Shown piece by piece: positions 1 through 9,433 of a DNA stretch of 64,000 nucleotides. Every line of letters starts with the position of its first letter. The stretch's first letter is position 1. The position numbers were made by a program, and so were the translations under genes. The notes beneath the pieces were generated by a model, which did no database searches, was not told the origin of the DNA, and saw only the letters and a program-made list of their open reading frames with translations. Origin of the DNA: Candidatus Obscuribacterales bacterium (lineage in GTDB: Bacteria > Cyanobacteriota > Vampirovibrionia > Obscuribacterales > Obscuribacteraceae); NCBI GenBank assembly GCA_021732085.1, contig JAKFVQ010000007.1, positions 62,001 through 126,000 of the forward strand, given 5' to 3'.

Positions 1-804
1 CATCGACTTGCCAGGTTCAACGCGCAAGGATTCGATGATTTCCCAATCATTGGCAGCTTTCTCGTTATCTCGCCCAGAAAGTTTCTTGCCTAGACGTTTC
101 AGCGAAATCTTGTCCATCTCTGCGCCCATACGGGAGAAGAATTCCGGATAGGCTGCCGATTCCATAGACGAATCAAGTTTAACGTAGTTAGTGAAGAACT
201 TGAACTGATCAGTCACTCCCGGGTAAGGCAATGTACTATCGACGAAATCCCGCGGTGCTATTGCCGCGATTACTAACTTCGGTGTTCTGCCAGGTGTTAG
301 AAGTGTTTTCGTAATCAAGTAAGCATCGGAAATCATCTCACCAGGACAGGCAAGACTGAAGACTGTTACTTCTTTGCCGAGATATTCCTTGATCTGTTTC
401 TCCAGGTAATTAACTCGGCGATGTGTGACCACATCAGTCAATTGTTGATTATATTGCGCATCAATGGAAGCATGAGCTGAGCCAACAAGCGAGCTGCCAA
501 ATACCACTACATCTGGTGCCTTTTCCTGCTCCAAATACAATTTGGAAAGCCACCAGCCCCAGGTATGTCGAAGTGGTTTCTTCTGGTCGGTTTCCAAGGC
601 AGCCTGCTTCAAGACAGCGCCGACTTGAGGATTGGGAGCCTTACTAATATATTCGTTTGCACAGATCGCCACCATTGCAAAAAGAATCATGGCGAAGAAG
701 AACGCCGTTCCAAAGAAGCCGAATGGCGAGAAGCGGCGCAGTGGTGTGCAAGGACTGCTTGCCTTGCGCTCGGCGGCTCTACGTCTTTGTTCGAGTGTCT
801 GCAT
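1..804 (-). CDS. SGNH/DltD-like membrane-anchored protein (third tandem copy, 3' end outside window)
   Basis: This is an open minus-strand reading frame running off the left edge. It starts at an ATG at 804-802 with a GGGGTGG ribosome site, 10 bp after the stop of the previous gene. The translation has a cytoplasmic head, one membrane segment around residues 34-48, then a GSS block preceded by VVVF, then CPGEMISDAY and APRDFVDSTLPYPG. The same blocks, in the same order, occur in the two genes upstream in the operon, so it is a paralogue. The C-terminal DTVH block expected from those copies would lie beyond the window. The fold suggests an SGNH hydrolase relative of AlgJ/AlgX/DltD that helps acylate an envelope polymer with the MBOAT protein of this operon. 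The substrate is unknown. Confidence 0.8.
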   Translation of the reverse strand, partial: MQTLEQRRRAAERKASSPCTPLRRFSPFGFFGTAFFFAMILFAMVAICANEYISKAPNPQVGAVLKQAALETDQKKPLRHTWGWWLSKLYLEQEKAPDVVVFGSSLVGSAHASIDAQYNQQLTDVVTHRRVNYLEKQIKEYLGKEVTVFSLACPGEMISDAYLITKTLLTPGRTPKLVIAAIAPRDFVDSTLPYPGVTDQFKFFTNYVKLDSSMESAAYPEFFSRMGAEMDKISLKRLGKKLSGRDNEKAANDWEIIESLRVEPGKSM

Positions 805-814
805 AGCCACCCCG

Positions 815-2128
815 TTAGAATACCTGAAGGGCTTTGCGCGAGGCCAATTCTTTATGGCGCGCCAGGTGTTCACCAGACATGGTGACTATCTCTCCGACGC
901 GGGGATCGCGCTGGATGGCTCCGCTCACATCCTCAAGAAATTTCTGTCCACCAAATGCATTCAAGTGCACCGTGTCGTGAAAATCCAGGCGTGAATATCT
1001 AGCAAAATCGTTGAGATCGTATACGGCCAGATTATGTGCCACCCCGAACTCTCGCAGTGACTGCAAGTAATTGACGTAGCCACCAGGCTTGAGCAAGCGG
1101 ATGTTATCCAGCATAATCGGCATGTTTACGATGATCAGCTCCATCCTTTCCTTGCGGCAAAACTCAGCGATCTTGTTCAAGAAATACATCTGAGTCTTGT
1201 AAGTATGTTTGTCGGGATGGTTGTATCGCGTCAAATATTCAACGGTGTTATCAATAAACTTAGCGTCAGCCGTCTTTCGGTCAATAGGACCAGCCATTAC
1301 CGCCTCAGGATGAATCTCTGCAGGCATATAATTAGGCAACAATCGATTACGATCCCACCATGTAAAAGGCGTCTTCGTCCATGGTCGAGGCAGTGCATAA
1401 TTCAAAAACTTGCAAGTAGCCTCATCGAGCGCAAGGCGAACGTCCAGCGCATATCCGTATAAATAGACCGTTCTTTGAAGCAACCAATCCAGCTTATGGT
1501 AGGGATTTCTAAAAACACGCTGCGCCACATCATCGATATTGACGATGCGGGTCACGTACTTAAATGTATCAGTGTCACCCGGTGCAGACAGAGTACTATC
1601 GATAAAATCCCGCGGTGCCAAGCCATAAATAACCACATCAGGACGAGTGGAGCTGGCGACCATTCCTTTCAGACTGATGTAAGCGTCGGAGGGCATTTGT
1701 CCTGGTGCAGCCAGACTGAATGTATGGTAGTCGCCCGGAAACCGCTTCTTCAGCTGATCTTCCAGGAAAACCGACTGATGGTGATTAGTTAGGTCCAGGC
1801 CTTTCTTCAGATAATTGGCATCACAACCGGCAACGGCACTGACCATCGTGGATGAGCCGAGAAGGGCAACGTTGCTGATGCGGTTTGTCTGGCGCAATTC
1901 ATTGAAAGTCCACCATGCCCAGCCTTTATAGTTGAACTTATAAGGGTCAAATGGAACAGGTTGAAAGAATGTCATCGATGCGTTGAAAGCAACGAAAATA
2001 GCCAGTGCAAGCAAAAACTTGCTGCGGAATTTATACTTCCGGGGTTCGCTTGGCGCAGGCAGCAGCTCAGGATGAACTAGTGGGCCAGCATTCTTAACTG
2101 CACTTTCTGGCGGTGCTGCAGTCGTCAT
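815..2128 (-). CDS. SGNH/DltD-like membrane-anchored protein (second tandem copy)
   Basis: A 437-residue protein with one N-terminal membrane segment (about 36-54) and an extracytoplasmic domain. SGNH-like features are G91-S92-S93 (candidate nucleophile block) and D385-T-V-H388 (the DxxH block). Conserved internal blocks are APGQMPSDAY and PRDFIDS. The start overlaps the preceding gene by 4 bp (ATGA), so translation is coupled. It lies downstream of an MBOAT O-acyltransferase, the usual partner of AlgJ/AlgX/DltD-type proteins in O-acetylating alginate-like polysaccharide or D-alanylating teichoic acid. Which polymer is modified here cannot be told from sequence. Confidence 0.8.
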   Translation of the reverse strand: MTTAAPPESAVKNAGPLVHPELLPAPSEPRKYKFRSKFLLALAIFVAFNASMTFFQPVPFDPYKFNYKGWAWWTFNELRQTNRISNVALLGSSTMVSAVAGCDANYLKKGLDLTNHHQSVFLEDQLKKRFPGDYHTFSLAAPGQMPSDAYISLKGMVASSTRPDVVIYGLAPRDFIDSTLSAPGDTDTFKYVTRIVNIDDVAQRVFRNPYHKLDWLLQRTVYLYGYALDVRLALDEATCKFLNYALPRPWTKTPFTWWDRNRLLPNYMPAEIHPEAVMAGPIDRKTADAKFIDNTVEYLTRYNHPDKHTYKTQMYFLNKIAEFCRKERMELIIVNMPIMLDNIRLLKPGGYVNYLQSLREFGVAHNLAVYDLNDFARYSRLDFHDTVHLNAFGGQKFLEDVSGAIQRDPRVGEIVTMSGEHLARHKELASRKALQVF

Positions 2129-3432
2129 AACGGCAGCCCCCTTTGCGAGATTTTTTGATCGCCAGAGCTTCCGTTCTTGGCATCGACGGCAATTGACGGC
2201 GCGGCACTAGCCGGCTTGCTTGGCTCAGAAGCTGGCGATGGCTTTGTGGCAATTTTTGTTTCAGAAGGAAAAGCAGCAATGAAATCCGGATTTACAGACA
2301 GACGGTCAACAACGACATCAAAGAATTTCTTGCCACCACCTGAATGAAGGTGGACAGTGTCACCAAAGTCCGAGCGGCTGAATTCCTTACTCTCCGACAA
2401 ATCAATTACCGTTGCGCCTTTGCGCTTGGCCATAGCCAGAACGCCCTTGCGATATGCATCCCAACTGAGATCTGAAAGCAACTGCCGATTCAAATCCGTG
2501 ATTGGCATAGCGACAACTACAGCCTTGATGCCTTGTGATTTTGCTACATCAAGCGCATCGGCGAAGAAGCGCATTTGCGATATGTATGTGTCCCACTTCA
2601 TGGTGGCATAACGCTTCTTATACTCAGCTAGATTGTCGACAAAATTGGTGCGCTCAGCAGCGGTCGTCGGGCGGAAAAAAGCGGCTCCTTTTGGAACTTC
2701 GCAGGGCCGAAAATCCGGCATTAACAAACGCCGTTCATCAAAAGTGACGGGATATCCATCTTCAGGTAAAGGAACTGCAGAGTTAACGACACTGGTCGCG
2801 AATTGATCTGCAACTTGACTTATGTTGGCACGATTTTGCCAAAAGTAGGAGAGCTTACCCAATTCATAATCAAGCCGTGGAAAGAATTCGGGTGCGACTC
2901 GATCCGCGATGTGATCGATCTTTCCGAAACGCGACAGATAGCGATACGGATCAGTAGCTGCGGGGCTCGGCAACATATTATCCAAGAAATCACGAGGACC
3001 GACGCCATAAACGATCATGTCGGGCTTATTCTTGCCCTTCAGCAAATTGTTCACGATCAAGTAAGCATCAGATGGCATTTCACCCGGAAGAGCAAAAGTG
3101 AAAGTCTTTAGAGAAAGACCTGCTTTCTCTTTGATTTTGTCCTCAATGTAAACCGAGTGGTGATGCTGGCTGCCATCAATGCGCTTGTTCAGATAGTCCG
3201 CGTCGACTCCGTCGAGCGGAACCAACATCAAGGAAGAACCAAGAAAAACGATATTGGCACGTTCTTTGCTGCCAAGAAAGTCCTTGATGGTCCATCCAGT
3301 CCAACTCAGAACAGGAAAGTCCTCGGGCTTTACAGCCCCGAAATTGAGGATCGCAGCGATCCCGCCAACCAGAAGAAAGGTTAGCGTCGCCCATGCAAAT
3401 CTCGTTTTGAAAAATCCCGTCATGGCTCCCAT
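2125..3432 (-). CDS. SGNH/DltD-like membrane-anchored protein (first tandem copy)
   Basis: A 435-residue paralogue of the next two genes: one N-terminal membrane segment (about 14-32), G65-S66-S67 as the likely nucleophile block, LPGEMPSDAY and PRDFLDNM blocks, and a C-terminal DTVHL block. It adds a Pro/Ala/Ser/Lys-rich tail of roughly 45 residues that the other copies lack. It follows the MBOAT gene after about 74 bp and overlaps the next copy by 4 bp. A second in-frame ATG three codons downstream (3423) is also preceded by a GGGAG, so the exact start is uncertain. The role is inferred as an acyl-transfer or acyl-esterase partner of the MBOAT protein. Confidence 0.8.
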   Translation of the reverse strand: MGAMTGFFKTRFAWATLTFLLVGGIAAILNFGAVKPEDFPVLSWTGWTIKDFLGSKERANIVFLGSSLMLVPLDGVDADYLNKRIDGSQHHHSVYIEDKIKEKAGLSLKTFTFALPGEMPSDAYLIVNNLLKGKNKPDMIVYGVGPRDFLDNMLPSPAATDPYRYLSRFGKIDHIADRVAPEFFPRLDYELGKLSYFWQNRANISQVADQFATSVVNSAVPLPEDGYPVTFDERRLLMPDFRPCEVPKGAAFFRPTTAAERTNFVDNLAEYKKRYATMKWDTYISQMRFFADALDVAKSQGIKAVVVAMPITDLNRQLLSDLSWDAYRKGVLAMAKRKGATVIDLSESKEFSRSDFGDTVHLHSGGGKKFFDVVVDRLSVNPDFIAAFPSETKIATKPSPASEPSKPASAAPSIAVDAKNGSSGDQKISQRGLPL

Positions 3433-3506
3433 TCTTTTACTGCCGGAATCACTTGGAAGTGCATCCTCTCAGTCATCTTGCTTCAGCTCCGAAGAGCTTT
3501 CAATCT

Positions 3507-4964
3507 CTAGAATTGGAAGTAGATGAAGCGGGGAGATGTGTCAGGGCTGAAGATGGTCAGAACGCAGAGCATAGCTACCATCACTGCAACCTGCACCGGC
3601 CACGGTGGGCTCTGATAGAACTTCTTGTTGTTCAACCAGTTGACCACAACATGGGCAATCATCAGACCTGGAACAATCAGAACAACTGCCGGGAAGATGA
3701 TTGGATCGCGAATCTGCAGAATTGTGAGCTGGCTCATGCTGAAGTTCATCAGAGCAGCCGGCGCCTCAGCAAGTTTGCTGATTACTTGCCAGCACATCTG
3801 TTCGGTTTCAGCTCGGAAGAGTACCCAGCCGACGCAAACAAAGTGGAAGGTCACAACTACAGAGAAGACGTGATAAAGCTTGGATTTAACGAGCTTTGCA
3901 TGCAAGCCCACGGCTTCCATAAGACGAACGTATTCACGATGAAGAATCAACAGAACGCCCTGATAAACACCCCAGAGCAAGAAGTGATTTGCCGCACCAT
4001 GCCAAAGACCGCCAAGAGCCATGGTGATGAAAAGATTGCGGTACATCGTCCAACGCGGGCAACGCGATCCGCCGAGCGGAATGAATAGGTAATCACGCAG
4101 CCAGGTTGAAAGACTGATGTGCCAGCGGTGCCAGAAGTCTGCCGCATTTGCTGCCAGATAAGGCAGATTGAAGTTGATTGGGACCTTGTAACCAAATAGC
4201 AGCGCAGACCCACGAGCAATGTCTGTATAACCGGCAAAGTCGAAGAAAATTTGGAAAGCGAAAGCATAGGTAATCAGCCACATATCTAATGAGCTGAATT
4301 TCTCCGGATGCGTAAAGCCCGCCTGTACAACCAGTGCAAGGTTGTCTGCAAGCAGAACCTTCTTGCAAAGTCCCATCAGGATCAGTTGCATACCTTCATC
4401 AATGTATTCCCACTTGAACTTGGCCGGAATATCAAGCTGAGGAATGAAGTCCTGATAGCGCTTGATTGGACCAGCGATTTGCGTTGGGAAGAAAGAAGCG
4501 AACAAAGCAAAGTCCATGAACTTCTTCACTAAAGGCTTGCCGCGATAAACCTCGACAGCGTAGTGAATGAATTCGAATACGAAGAATGAAATGCCGAGCG
4601 GCAAGATAATGTGCAAGTGTGGAGCATGCCAATCTACGTGGAAAAGATTGAGCCCGGACTTCACGCAATCGATGCCGAAATAGGCGTATTTGAAGATTGC
4701 CAATGTGATCAAATTGGCTGCGACGACAAGTCCCAACCACAACTTCTTGTGCTTCACCTCTTGCGCTTTTGCAATCAGAGGCACTAGTAAGAAGTTACCG
4801 GCAGTAAGCCCCAGAATCAACAGCCCATAGATTGGGCGCCAGGACATGTAGAACACGTAGCTTGCCACCAAAAGTAGTGGCACCCTCAAACGATGAGGGA
4901 CCAGCCAGAATAGAACAAATACTATCGGCAAAAAGACTAAATACTGGAGACTATTGAAAAGCAA
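3507..4964 (-). CDS. MBOAT family membrane O-acyltransferase (AlgI/DltB-like)
   Basis: A 485-residue polytopic membrane protein with a typical AlgI-type beginning (MLFNSLQYLVFLP). The family signature is clear: ADFWHRWHISLSTWLRDY with H279 and H282, and GGLWHGAANHF with the invariant H322, the presumed catalytic histidine. Length matches AlgI (about 480). Known relatives move an acyl group across the membrane onto extracellular polysaccharide together with AlgJ/AlgX-type SGNH proteins. Three such genes follow immediately in the same orientation, so this is the first gene of a four-gene acylation operon. The 256 bp upstream (4965-5220) are AT-rich and would hold the promoter; no clear -35/-10 pair was recognised. 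Confidence 0.93.
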   Translation of the reverse strand: MLFNSLQYLVFLPIVFVLFWLVPHRLRVPLLLVASYVFYMSWRPIYGLLILGLTAGNFLLVPLIAKAQEVKHKKLWLGLVVAANLITLAIFKYAYFGIDCVKSGLNLFHVDWHAPHLHIILPLGISFFVFEFIHYAVEVYRGKPLVKKFMDFALFASFFPTQIAGPIKRYQDFIPQLDIPAKFKWEYIDEGMQLILMGLCKKVLLADNLALVVQAGFTHPEKFSSLDMWLITYAFAFQIFFDFAGYTDIARGSALLFGYKVPINFNLPYLAANAADFWHRWHISLSTWLRDYLFIPLGGSRCPRWTMYRNLFITMALGGLWHGAANHFLLWGVYQGVLLILHREYVRLMEAVGLHAKLVKSKLYHVFSVVVTFHFVCVGWVLFRAETEQMCWQVISKLAEAPAALMNFSMSQLTILQIRDPIIFPAVVLIVPGLMIAHVVVNWLNNKKFYQSPPWPVQVAVMVAMLCVLTIFSPDTSPRFIYFQF

Positions 4965-5220
4965 GTTCCTTGCTCCTTATTTCGGTTCCCACGTTGACAA
5001 TATATTGGCGGAAAAGCCGCAAACTGTCATTAGACGCCACAAACGAAGTTGCTATTAGAGACGTGAACCATGATAAGAGTTGGATTCCAAGATTGTCTAT
5101 GTCTATGTTTTCACCTATATAAAAAAGTTCTTCTCCTTGACTACACAGAGTTGTCAACGAGACACTTTCAGGCGTTCGATCCCGACATTTCTGACTGGTT
5201 TTTAAATAAATGAAGTATGT

Positions 5221-5943
5221 TTAGTTCTGGTCGCCGGGCTGCTTTGTGAAGCCTTCCGGAACGAGCTGATACCCGCCACCATATACGGTTCGGATATATT
5301 TGCGATCGCCTGACTCCAAACGTGTGCGGAGGTGTCGGATGTGAACGCGAATAGTGTCCACATCATCGTCGGGAGAATAACCCCAGACTTCCTCCAGCAA
5401 CTTGCCGGTCGAGACGGTTTGACCGTGATGCTGCATGAGGCAGTGAAGGATTTCAAATTCAGTAGGAGTCAGCTTAACAACGCGCTCCTTGACCTTGGCC
5501 TGAAGGTTTTCGGGCACCAGCGTGATTTCACCGGCGGTCAAAATTTCAGGCAGGGAGGCAGATTGCGGAACCGAACCGGCTCTACGTAAAAGAGCTCTGA
5601 CGCGAACTTGCAACTCCGGAATTTCAAATGGCTTGGTCAGATAGTCATCGGCGCCTGAATCAAAGCCTTTTACCTTGTCTTTGGTCATGCCCAGTGCTGT
5701 GAGCATAAGCACTGGAATGCCCGTCGTAGCTGCGTTCTGACGCAAACGTTGGCAAACAGTGAAGCCATCAAGGTCAGGCATCATGACGTCAAGGACAATC
5801 AAGTCAGGTCTGTTCTGCTGTGCAAGAGCCAGCCCCTTCATACCGTCATTGGCAGTGCTCACCTGATGTCCAAGTAAATCTAGATTCACCTTGATCAGCT
5901 CAGCAATGGCGATATCGTCGTCAATTACAAGGATTCTGGCCAA
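5221..5943 (-). CDS. OmpR/PhoB-family response regulator
   Basis: A 240-residue two-domain DNA-binding response regulator. The receiver domain (1-118) has the acidic pocket D8-D9-D10, phospho-acceptor D52, and the conserved T82 and K104. The C-terminal winged helix (about 135-235) ends in the typical [11 protein letters not shown] turn. The start codon is TTG at 5943, preceded by GGGAG at a good distance, and the receiver strand begins right after it. No histidine kinase is adjacent; the nearest upstream gene is the PlsY-HtrA fusion 65 bp away, so it may be an orphan or the last gene of that transcript. It resembles cyanobacterial RpaA/RpaB-type regulators in length and layout, but orthology was not tested. 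Confidence 0.93.
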   Translation of the reverse strand: MARILVIDDDIAIAELIKVNLDLLGHQVSTANDGMKGLALAQQNRPDLIVLDVMMPDLDGFTVCQRLRQNAATTGIPVLMLTALGMTKDKVKGFDSGADDYLTKPFEIPELQVRVRALLRRAGSVPQSASLPEILTAGEITLVPENLQAKVKERVVKLTPTEFEILHCLMQHHGQTVSTGKLLEEVWGYSPDDDVDTIRVHIRHLRTRLESGDRKYIRTVYGGGYQLVPEGFTKQPGDQN

Positions 5944-6008
5944 GTTCTTCTCCCGTGCGGTGAAAATCTACTAATCTAACTTAAGTTTGTGCTCAAAGAG
6001 TCTATAGG

Positions 6009-7976
6009 TCAAGGGTTAACCTTACTTTCAGCTAATTTTACTGGAACCTTGGTCAATTTCCCCTGCCTTAAAACACTCAGTGTAACCACTTGACCAGGTT
6101 TTTTGGTTTCAACATATGAGAGCAAATCATCAACGGAGTGAACCGGCTGATTGTCAATACCAACTATCGTATCGGCAGCGGAGTTATCCACCTTCTGAAA
6201 AGCCCAGCCATTTTGTTCAAAGCGCTGAACCTGCGGACCTTTTAGACCAGCCTGCAAGGCTGGTCCATCCGGCTCAACCATCACAATCATTAATCCCAAT
6301 TCTGTGGGCAAAACTTTGGCTATTCCCAAATTGGGTCTCAACACTGCGCCATGGGCAATTAATTGGGGAACAACGCGCTTCACTATATTGATGGGAATAG
6401 CAAAGCCGATTCCTGAACTTTGTTGCACTTTACTGTAAATCGCCGTAGTCACTCCAATCACATTTCCCTGAGTGTCCAGCAATGGACCGCCAGAGTTGCC
6501 TGGATTGATAGCTGCGTCCGTTTGCAGAACGCCCTTGATTACGCGATTCCCGCTGGATAAACTGCGTCCAACGCTGGAGATAATGCCCGAGGTCATAGTG
6601 AGTTCCAATCCGAATGGATTTCCTATTGTGTAAACGCGGCGACCGACCTCCAAGCGGCTTGAATCACCGAACTTAACGGTCGTGAGCTTCTTGCTACCCG
6701 GTTCAATTTTGATTACAGCCAAGTCGTTATCGGGATCAGCACCAATCACTTTGGCTGGATAAGAACTGCCATCAAACAAAGTCACGCGCACCATTCGTGC
6801 ATTATTGATCACGTGGTTATTAGTAAGTATGTAGCCTTCCGGAGAAATTATGGAACCAGATCCGGTATCAGGTGACGGCGCTACGCCGAACATCAACTGC
6901 TCAGGAGTCGGTGCAGCTACTGCGGTGATGTTGACCACTGACGGACTATACATCTTATAAACACGGATGTTAGCAACTTCCTCAGGAGTCAATACAGGCA
7001 AGCCTGCTGGCGATTTTGGCAGATTAATCGCCGCCTTAGCTGAGCCTTTACCGGCTGCGGTCTTCTGACTTATTTGTTTCGGTTGTGGTTGCGCCGCATC
7101 CACTATACCGGCACCGCCTATGATACCAGACAAGGCCAACAGACCAGACAAAATTAGAGATCCCATGCTGGTGACGCTCTGATCTCCGGGAGTTATTTTC
7201 TTGTCGGTAGTTCCGGAAGCCCCCTTCTCAGCAGAATCCAACGCTGGAGTTGAGCCAGAATCCTCATTATCCATAGCAGCATCTCCTTCCTTTGATTTAT
7301 GCTTTTGCCCCAATTTTGGTTCCGTGCCTTCCAATAGTCTCTTCATGTTGGATCTATGGCGAATAATCACGTAACCGCCACCCATTGCCGCGTAAACAAC
7401 AAAAGCCCATGGCGCGTGCCACAGATACATGAATACGGCGCAGGTCAGCCCTGCCAGAATAGATGCAACGGAAACGATTCTGAAAATAGCCACACTAATC
7501 ATCCATAGCAGAAACGTCGACATGCCTGCTCCAAAGTCACATGCAATCAAAGTGCCGACGCCGGTGGCAGCACTCTTACCACCCTGAAATTTCATAAAGA
7601 TTGATTTGCTATGACCAATCATTGACACCATTCCGCCAATCGGAGGAAGGATGTTGTACTGCCAAACTATTTGCGCGACCAGGGAAAGAGTTGCCCCGGG
7701 CAAAGCAAGGCACATAAATTCAGGTAAGTGCCAGGGATTGGATGGATCCGACATTGCCTTCCCAAGAAGCACAGGGAAAGCGCCTTTGAGTAGATCCAAA
7801 AGCAAAACGGAAATTCCAGCAACAGGTCCTGCTGCACGATAAACGTTGGTGGCGCCCGTAGAGCCACTACCAACGGTGCGCACATCCACACCTTTAAGCA
7901 ACTTCACCAACCAATATCCTGTAGGAATCCCGCCTACGACAAACGCAATGATTATTAGACTTAGGATAGCTATCAT
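6009..7976 (-). CDS. PlsY-HtrA fusion: glycerol-3-phosphate acyltransferase joined to a DegP/HtrA serine protease with PDZ domain
   Basis: One uninterrupted 655-residue frame. Residues 1-210 are PlsY (acyl-phosphate:glycerol-3-phosphate acyltransferase, first step of phospholipid synthesis): GSGSTGATNVYR near 36-47, DLLKGAFPV, and QGGKSAATG near 131-139, with several membrane segments. A charged linker (about 211-270) leads to an extra membrane segment (about 272-292). Residues 330-540 are a trypsin-like protease with H388, D418 and S495 (GNSGGP). Residues 550-650 form a PDZ domain. Seven PlsY helices would leave the linker in the cytoplasm, and the extra helix would place the protease outside, so the topology is coherent. 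The gene follows der by 41 bp; der next to plsY is common, but the protease fusion is not something I recognise. No frameshift is needed to join the parts. Confidence 0.9.
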   Translation of the reverse strand: MIAILSLIIIAFVVGGIPTGYWLVKLLKGVDVRTVGSGSTGATNVYRAAGPVAGISVLLLDLLKGAFPVLLGKAMSDPSNPWHLPEFMCLALPGATLSLVAQIVWQYNILPPIGGMVSMIGHSKSIFMKFQGGKSAATGVGTLIACDFGAGMSTFLLWMISVAIFRIVSVASILAGLTCAVFMYLWHAPWAFVVYAAMGGGYVIIRHRSNMKRLLEGTEPKLGQKHKSKEGDAAMDNEDSGSTPALDSAEKGASGTTDKKITPGDQSVTSMGSLILSGLLALSGIIGGAGIVDAAQPQPKQISQKTAAGKGSAKAAINLPKSPAGLPVLTPEEVANIRVYKMYSPSVVNITAVAAPTPEQLMFGVAPSPDTGSGSIISPEGYILTNNHVINNARMVRVTLFDGSSYPAKVIGADPDNDLAVIKIEPGSKKLTTVKFGDSSRLEVGRRVYTIGNPFGLELTMTSGIISSVGRSLSSGNRVIKGVLQTDAAINPGNSGGPLLDTQGNVIGVTTAIYSKVQQSSGIGFAIPINIVKRVVPQLIAHGAVLRPNLGIAKVLPTELGLMIVMVEPDGPALQAGLKGPQVQRFEQNGWAFQKVDNSAADTIVGIDNQPVHSVDDLLSYVETKKPGQVVTLSVLRQGKLTKVPVKLAESKVNP

Positions 7977-8017
7977 TGTTCAGTCTCTCTATTGATTCGC
8001 AGACAAAGCTCTTTGCG

Positions 8018-9400
8018 TTAGTCTCTTTTCTTGGGACGTAGAAACAATCGAAGTGGAGTCCCCTTAAAACCAAAAGCCTCGCGGATTTTTCTCTCCATGT
8101 ACACCAAGTAGTTGCCACCGGCCAGTTTTTCATCGTTTACGAAAAGAGCAAATGAAGGCGGTGCCACTGCTACCTGAGTTCCATAATAGATCCGCAGACG
8201 CCTTCCGCGCTTGCCTGCAGGAGGTGGCGTCAACATTTGGGCATCCTGAATCACCTGATTAAAGACAGCTGTATTTACGCGGCGCCGAGCTTCATCATAG
8301 GCGCGCTGCGAGGCTTCTAATATCTTTTGCACCCGCTGACCGCTCTGAGCGGAAATGAAAACAGCTTCGGCGAATTTGAGATGCGGAAGATCCATTACGA
8401 TCTTTTCCATAAACTCGTTCATTAGTTTGCTGGACTTATTTGAAACCAAGTCCCATTTATTGAATACAACGACTGCGGCTTTGCCTGCATCGATGATTTT
8501 CTGTGCAATCTTCTGGTCCTGGTCGGCTATTTCCTGGTTAGCATCGAGCACCAAAACAACCACGTCCGCGCGTTCAATTGCTTGCAATGCGCGCACAACA
8601 GAGAATGCCTCAACGCCATAATCGACTTTTGATTTGCGGCGTATCCCAGCGGTATCGATGAGGGTGACGGTACGATCGTTGAAGTCAATCAAGGAGTCGA
8701 TGGCATCGCGGGTGGTGCCAGGAATGTTCGTGACGATGGCACGCCGCTTTCCGGAGATGGCATTAACGATGGATGACTTACCCACATTAGGGCGCCCAAC
8801 TATTGCTAGAGAGAAGTCTTTCTTTTCCTCTGCATCCGCTGCGTCCGGATCGAAATCGGGATCCTTTTTACTTGGTGCGCGCGACCCGTCACGCAGTTTT
8901 TCAGGAAGAGTTTCGAGCACCCGGTCAAGCAAATCGCCGACGCCACCAGTTCCACGCAATGCCGACAACGCAAGCGGCTCGCCCAATCCAAGACTGTAGA
9001 AATCTAGCAGGTTGGGATTATGTTTGGGATCATCGATTTTGTTTACAGCAAGCAGAATGGGCTTTTTGCTTCGGCGAAGCATATTCGCGACATCTTGGTC
9101 AGCGCCTGTTACTCCGTCCTTGCCGTCAACCATAAAGACGACAACATCACACTCGGAGACAGCCTGCTCGACTTGCTCTCGAACCTGCTTTGTTATCTCT
9201 TCCGTTGAATCGGGAAGCAGTCCGCCAGTGTCAACCAATAGGAACTCATGACCGGACCAATCGCATTCGCGATAAATACGGTCTCGTGTAACACCGGGAC
9301 TGTCATAAACGATAGCTTCCCGGCCACCAACGCAGCGATTGAAAAATGTCGACTTGCCAACATTGGGACGTCCGACAATAGCAATAACGGGCCTGATCAT
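8018..9400 (-). CDS. der: Ribosome biogenesis GTPase Der (EngA)
   Basis: A 460-residue double GTPase needed for 50S ribosome assembly. Two G domains each begin with GRPNVGKS (residues 10-17 and 202-209). NKID and NKWD specificity motifs follow, DTGG and DTAG G3 motifs are present, and a C-terminal KH-like domain closes the protein. Length is close to the usual 435-490. The linker between the G domains is acidic and lysine-rich (about 170-195). It sits 33 bp downstream of the coiled-coil/J-domain gene and 41 bp upstream of the PlsY-HtrA gene on the same strand, so all three are probably co-transcribed. Confidence 0.97.
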   Translation of the reverse strand: MIRPVIAIVGRPNVGKSTFFNRCVGGREAIVYDSPGVTRDRIYRECDWSGHEFLLVDTGGLLPDSTEEITKQVREQVEQAVSECDVVVFMVDGKDGVTGADQDVANMLRRSKKPILLAVNKIDDPKHNPNLLDFYSLGLGEPLALSALRGTGGVGDLLDRVLETLPEKLRDGSRAPSKKDPDFDPDAADAEEKKDFSLAIVGRPNVGKSSIVNAISGKRRAIVTNIPGTTRDAIDSLIDFNDRTVTLIDTAGIRRKSKVDYGVEAFSVVRALQAIERADVVVLVLDANQEIADQDQKIAQKIIDAGKAAVVVFNKWDLVSNKSSKLMNEFMEKIVMDLPHLKFAEAVFISAQSGQRVQKILEASQRAYDEARRRVNTAVFNQVIQDAQMLTPPPAGKRGRRLRIYYGTQVAVAPPSFALFVNDEKLAGGNYLVYMERKIREAFGFKGTPLRLFLRPKKRD

Positions 9401-9433
9401 ACGTTCCTCCAGCGCAATGGTAGCACGCTAGAA

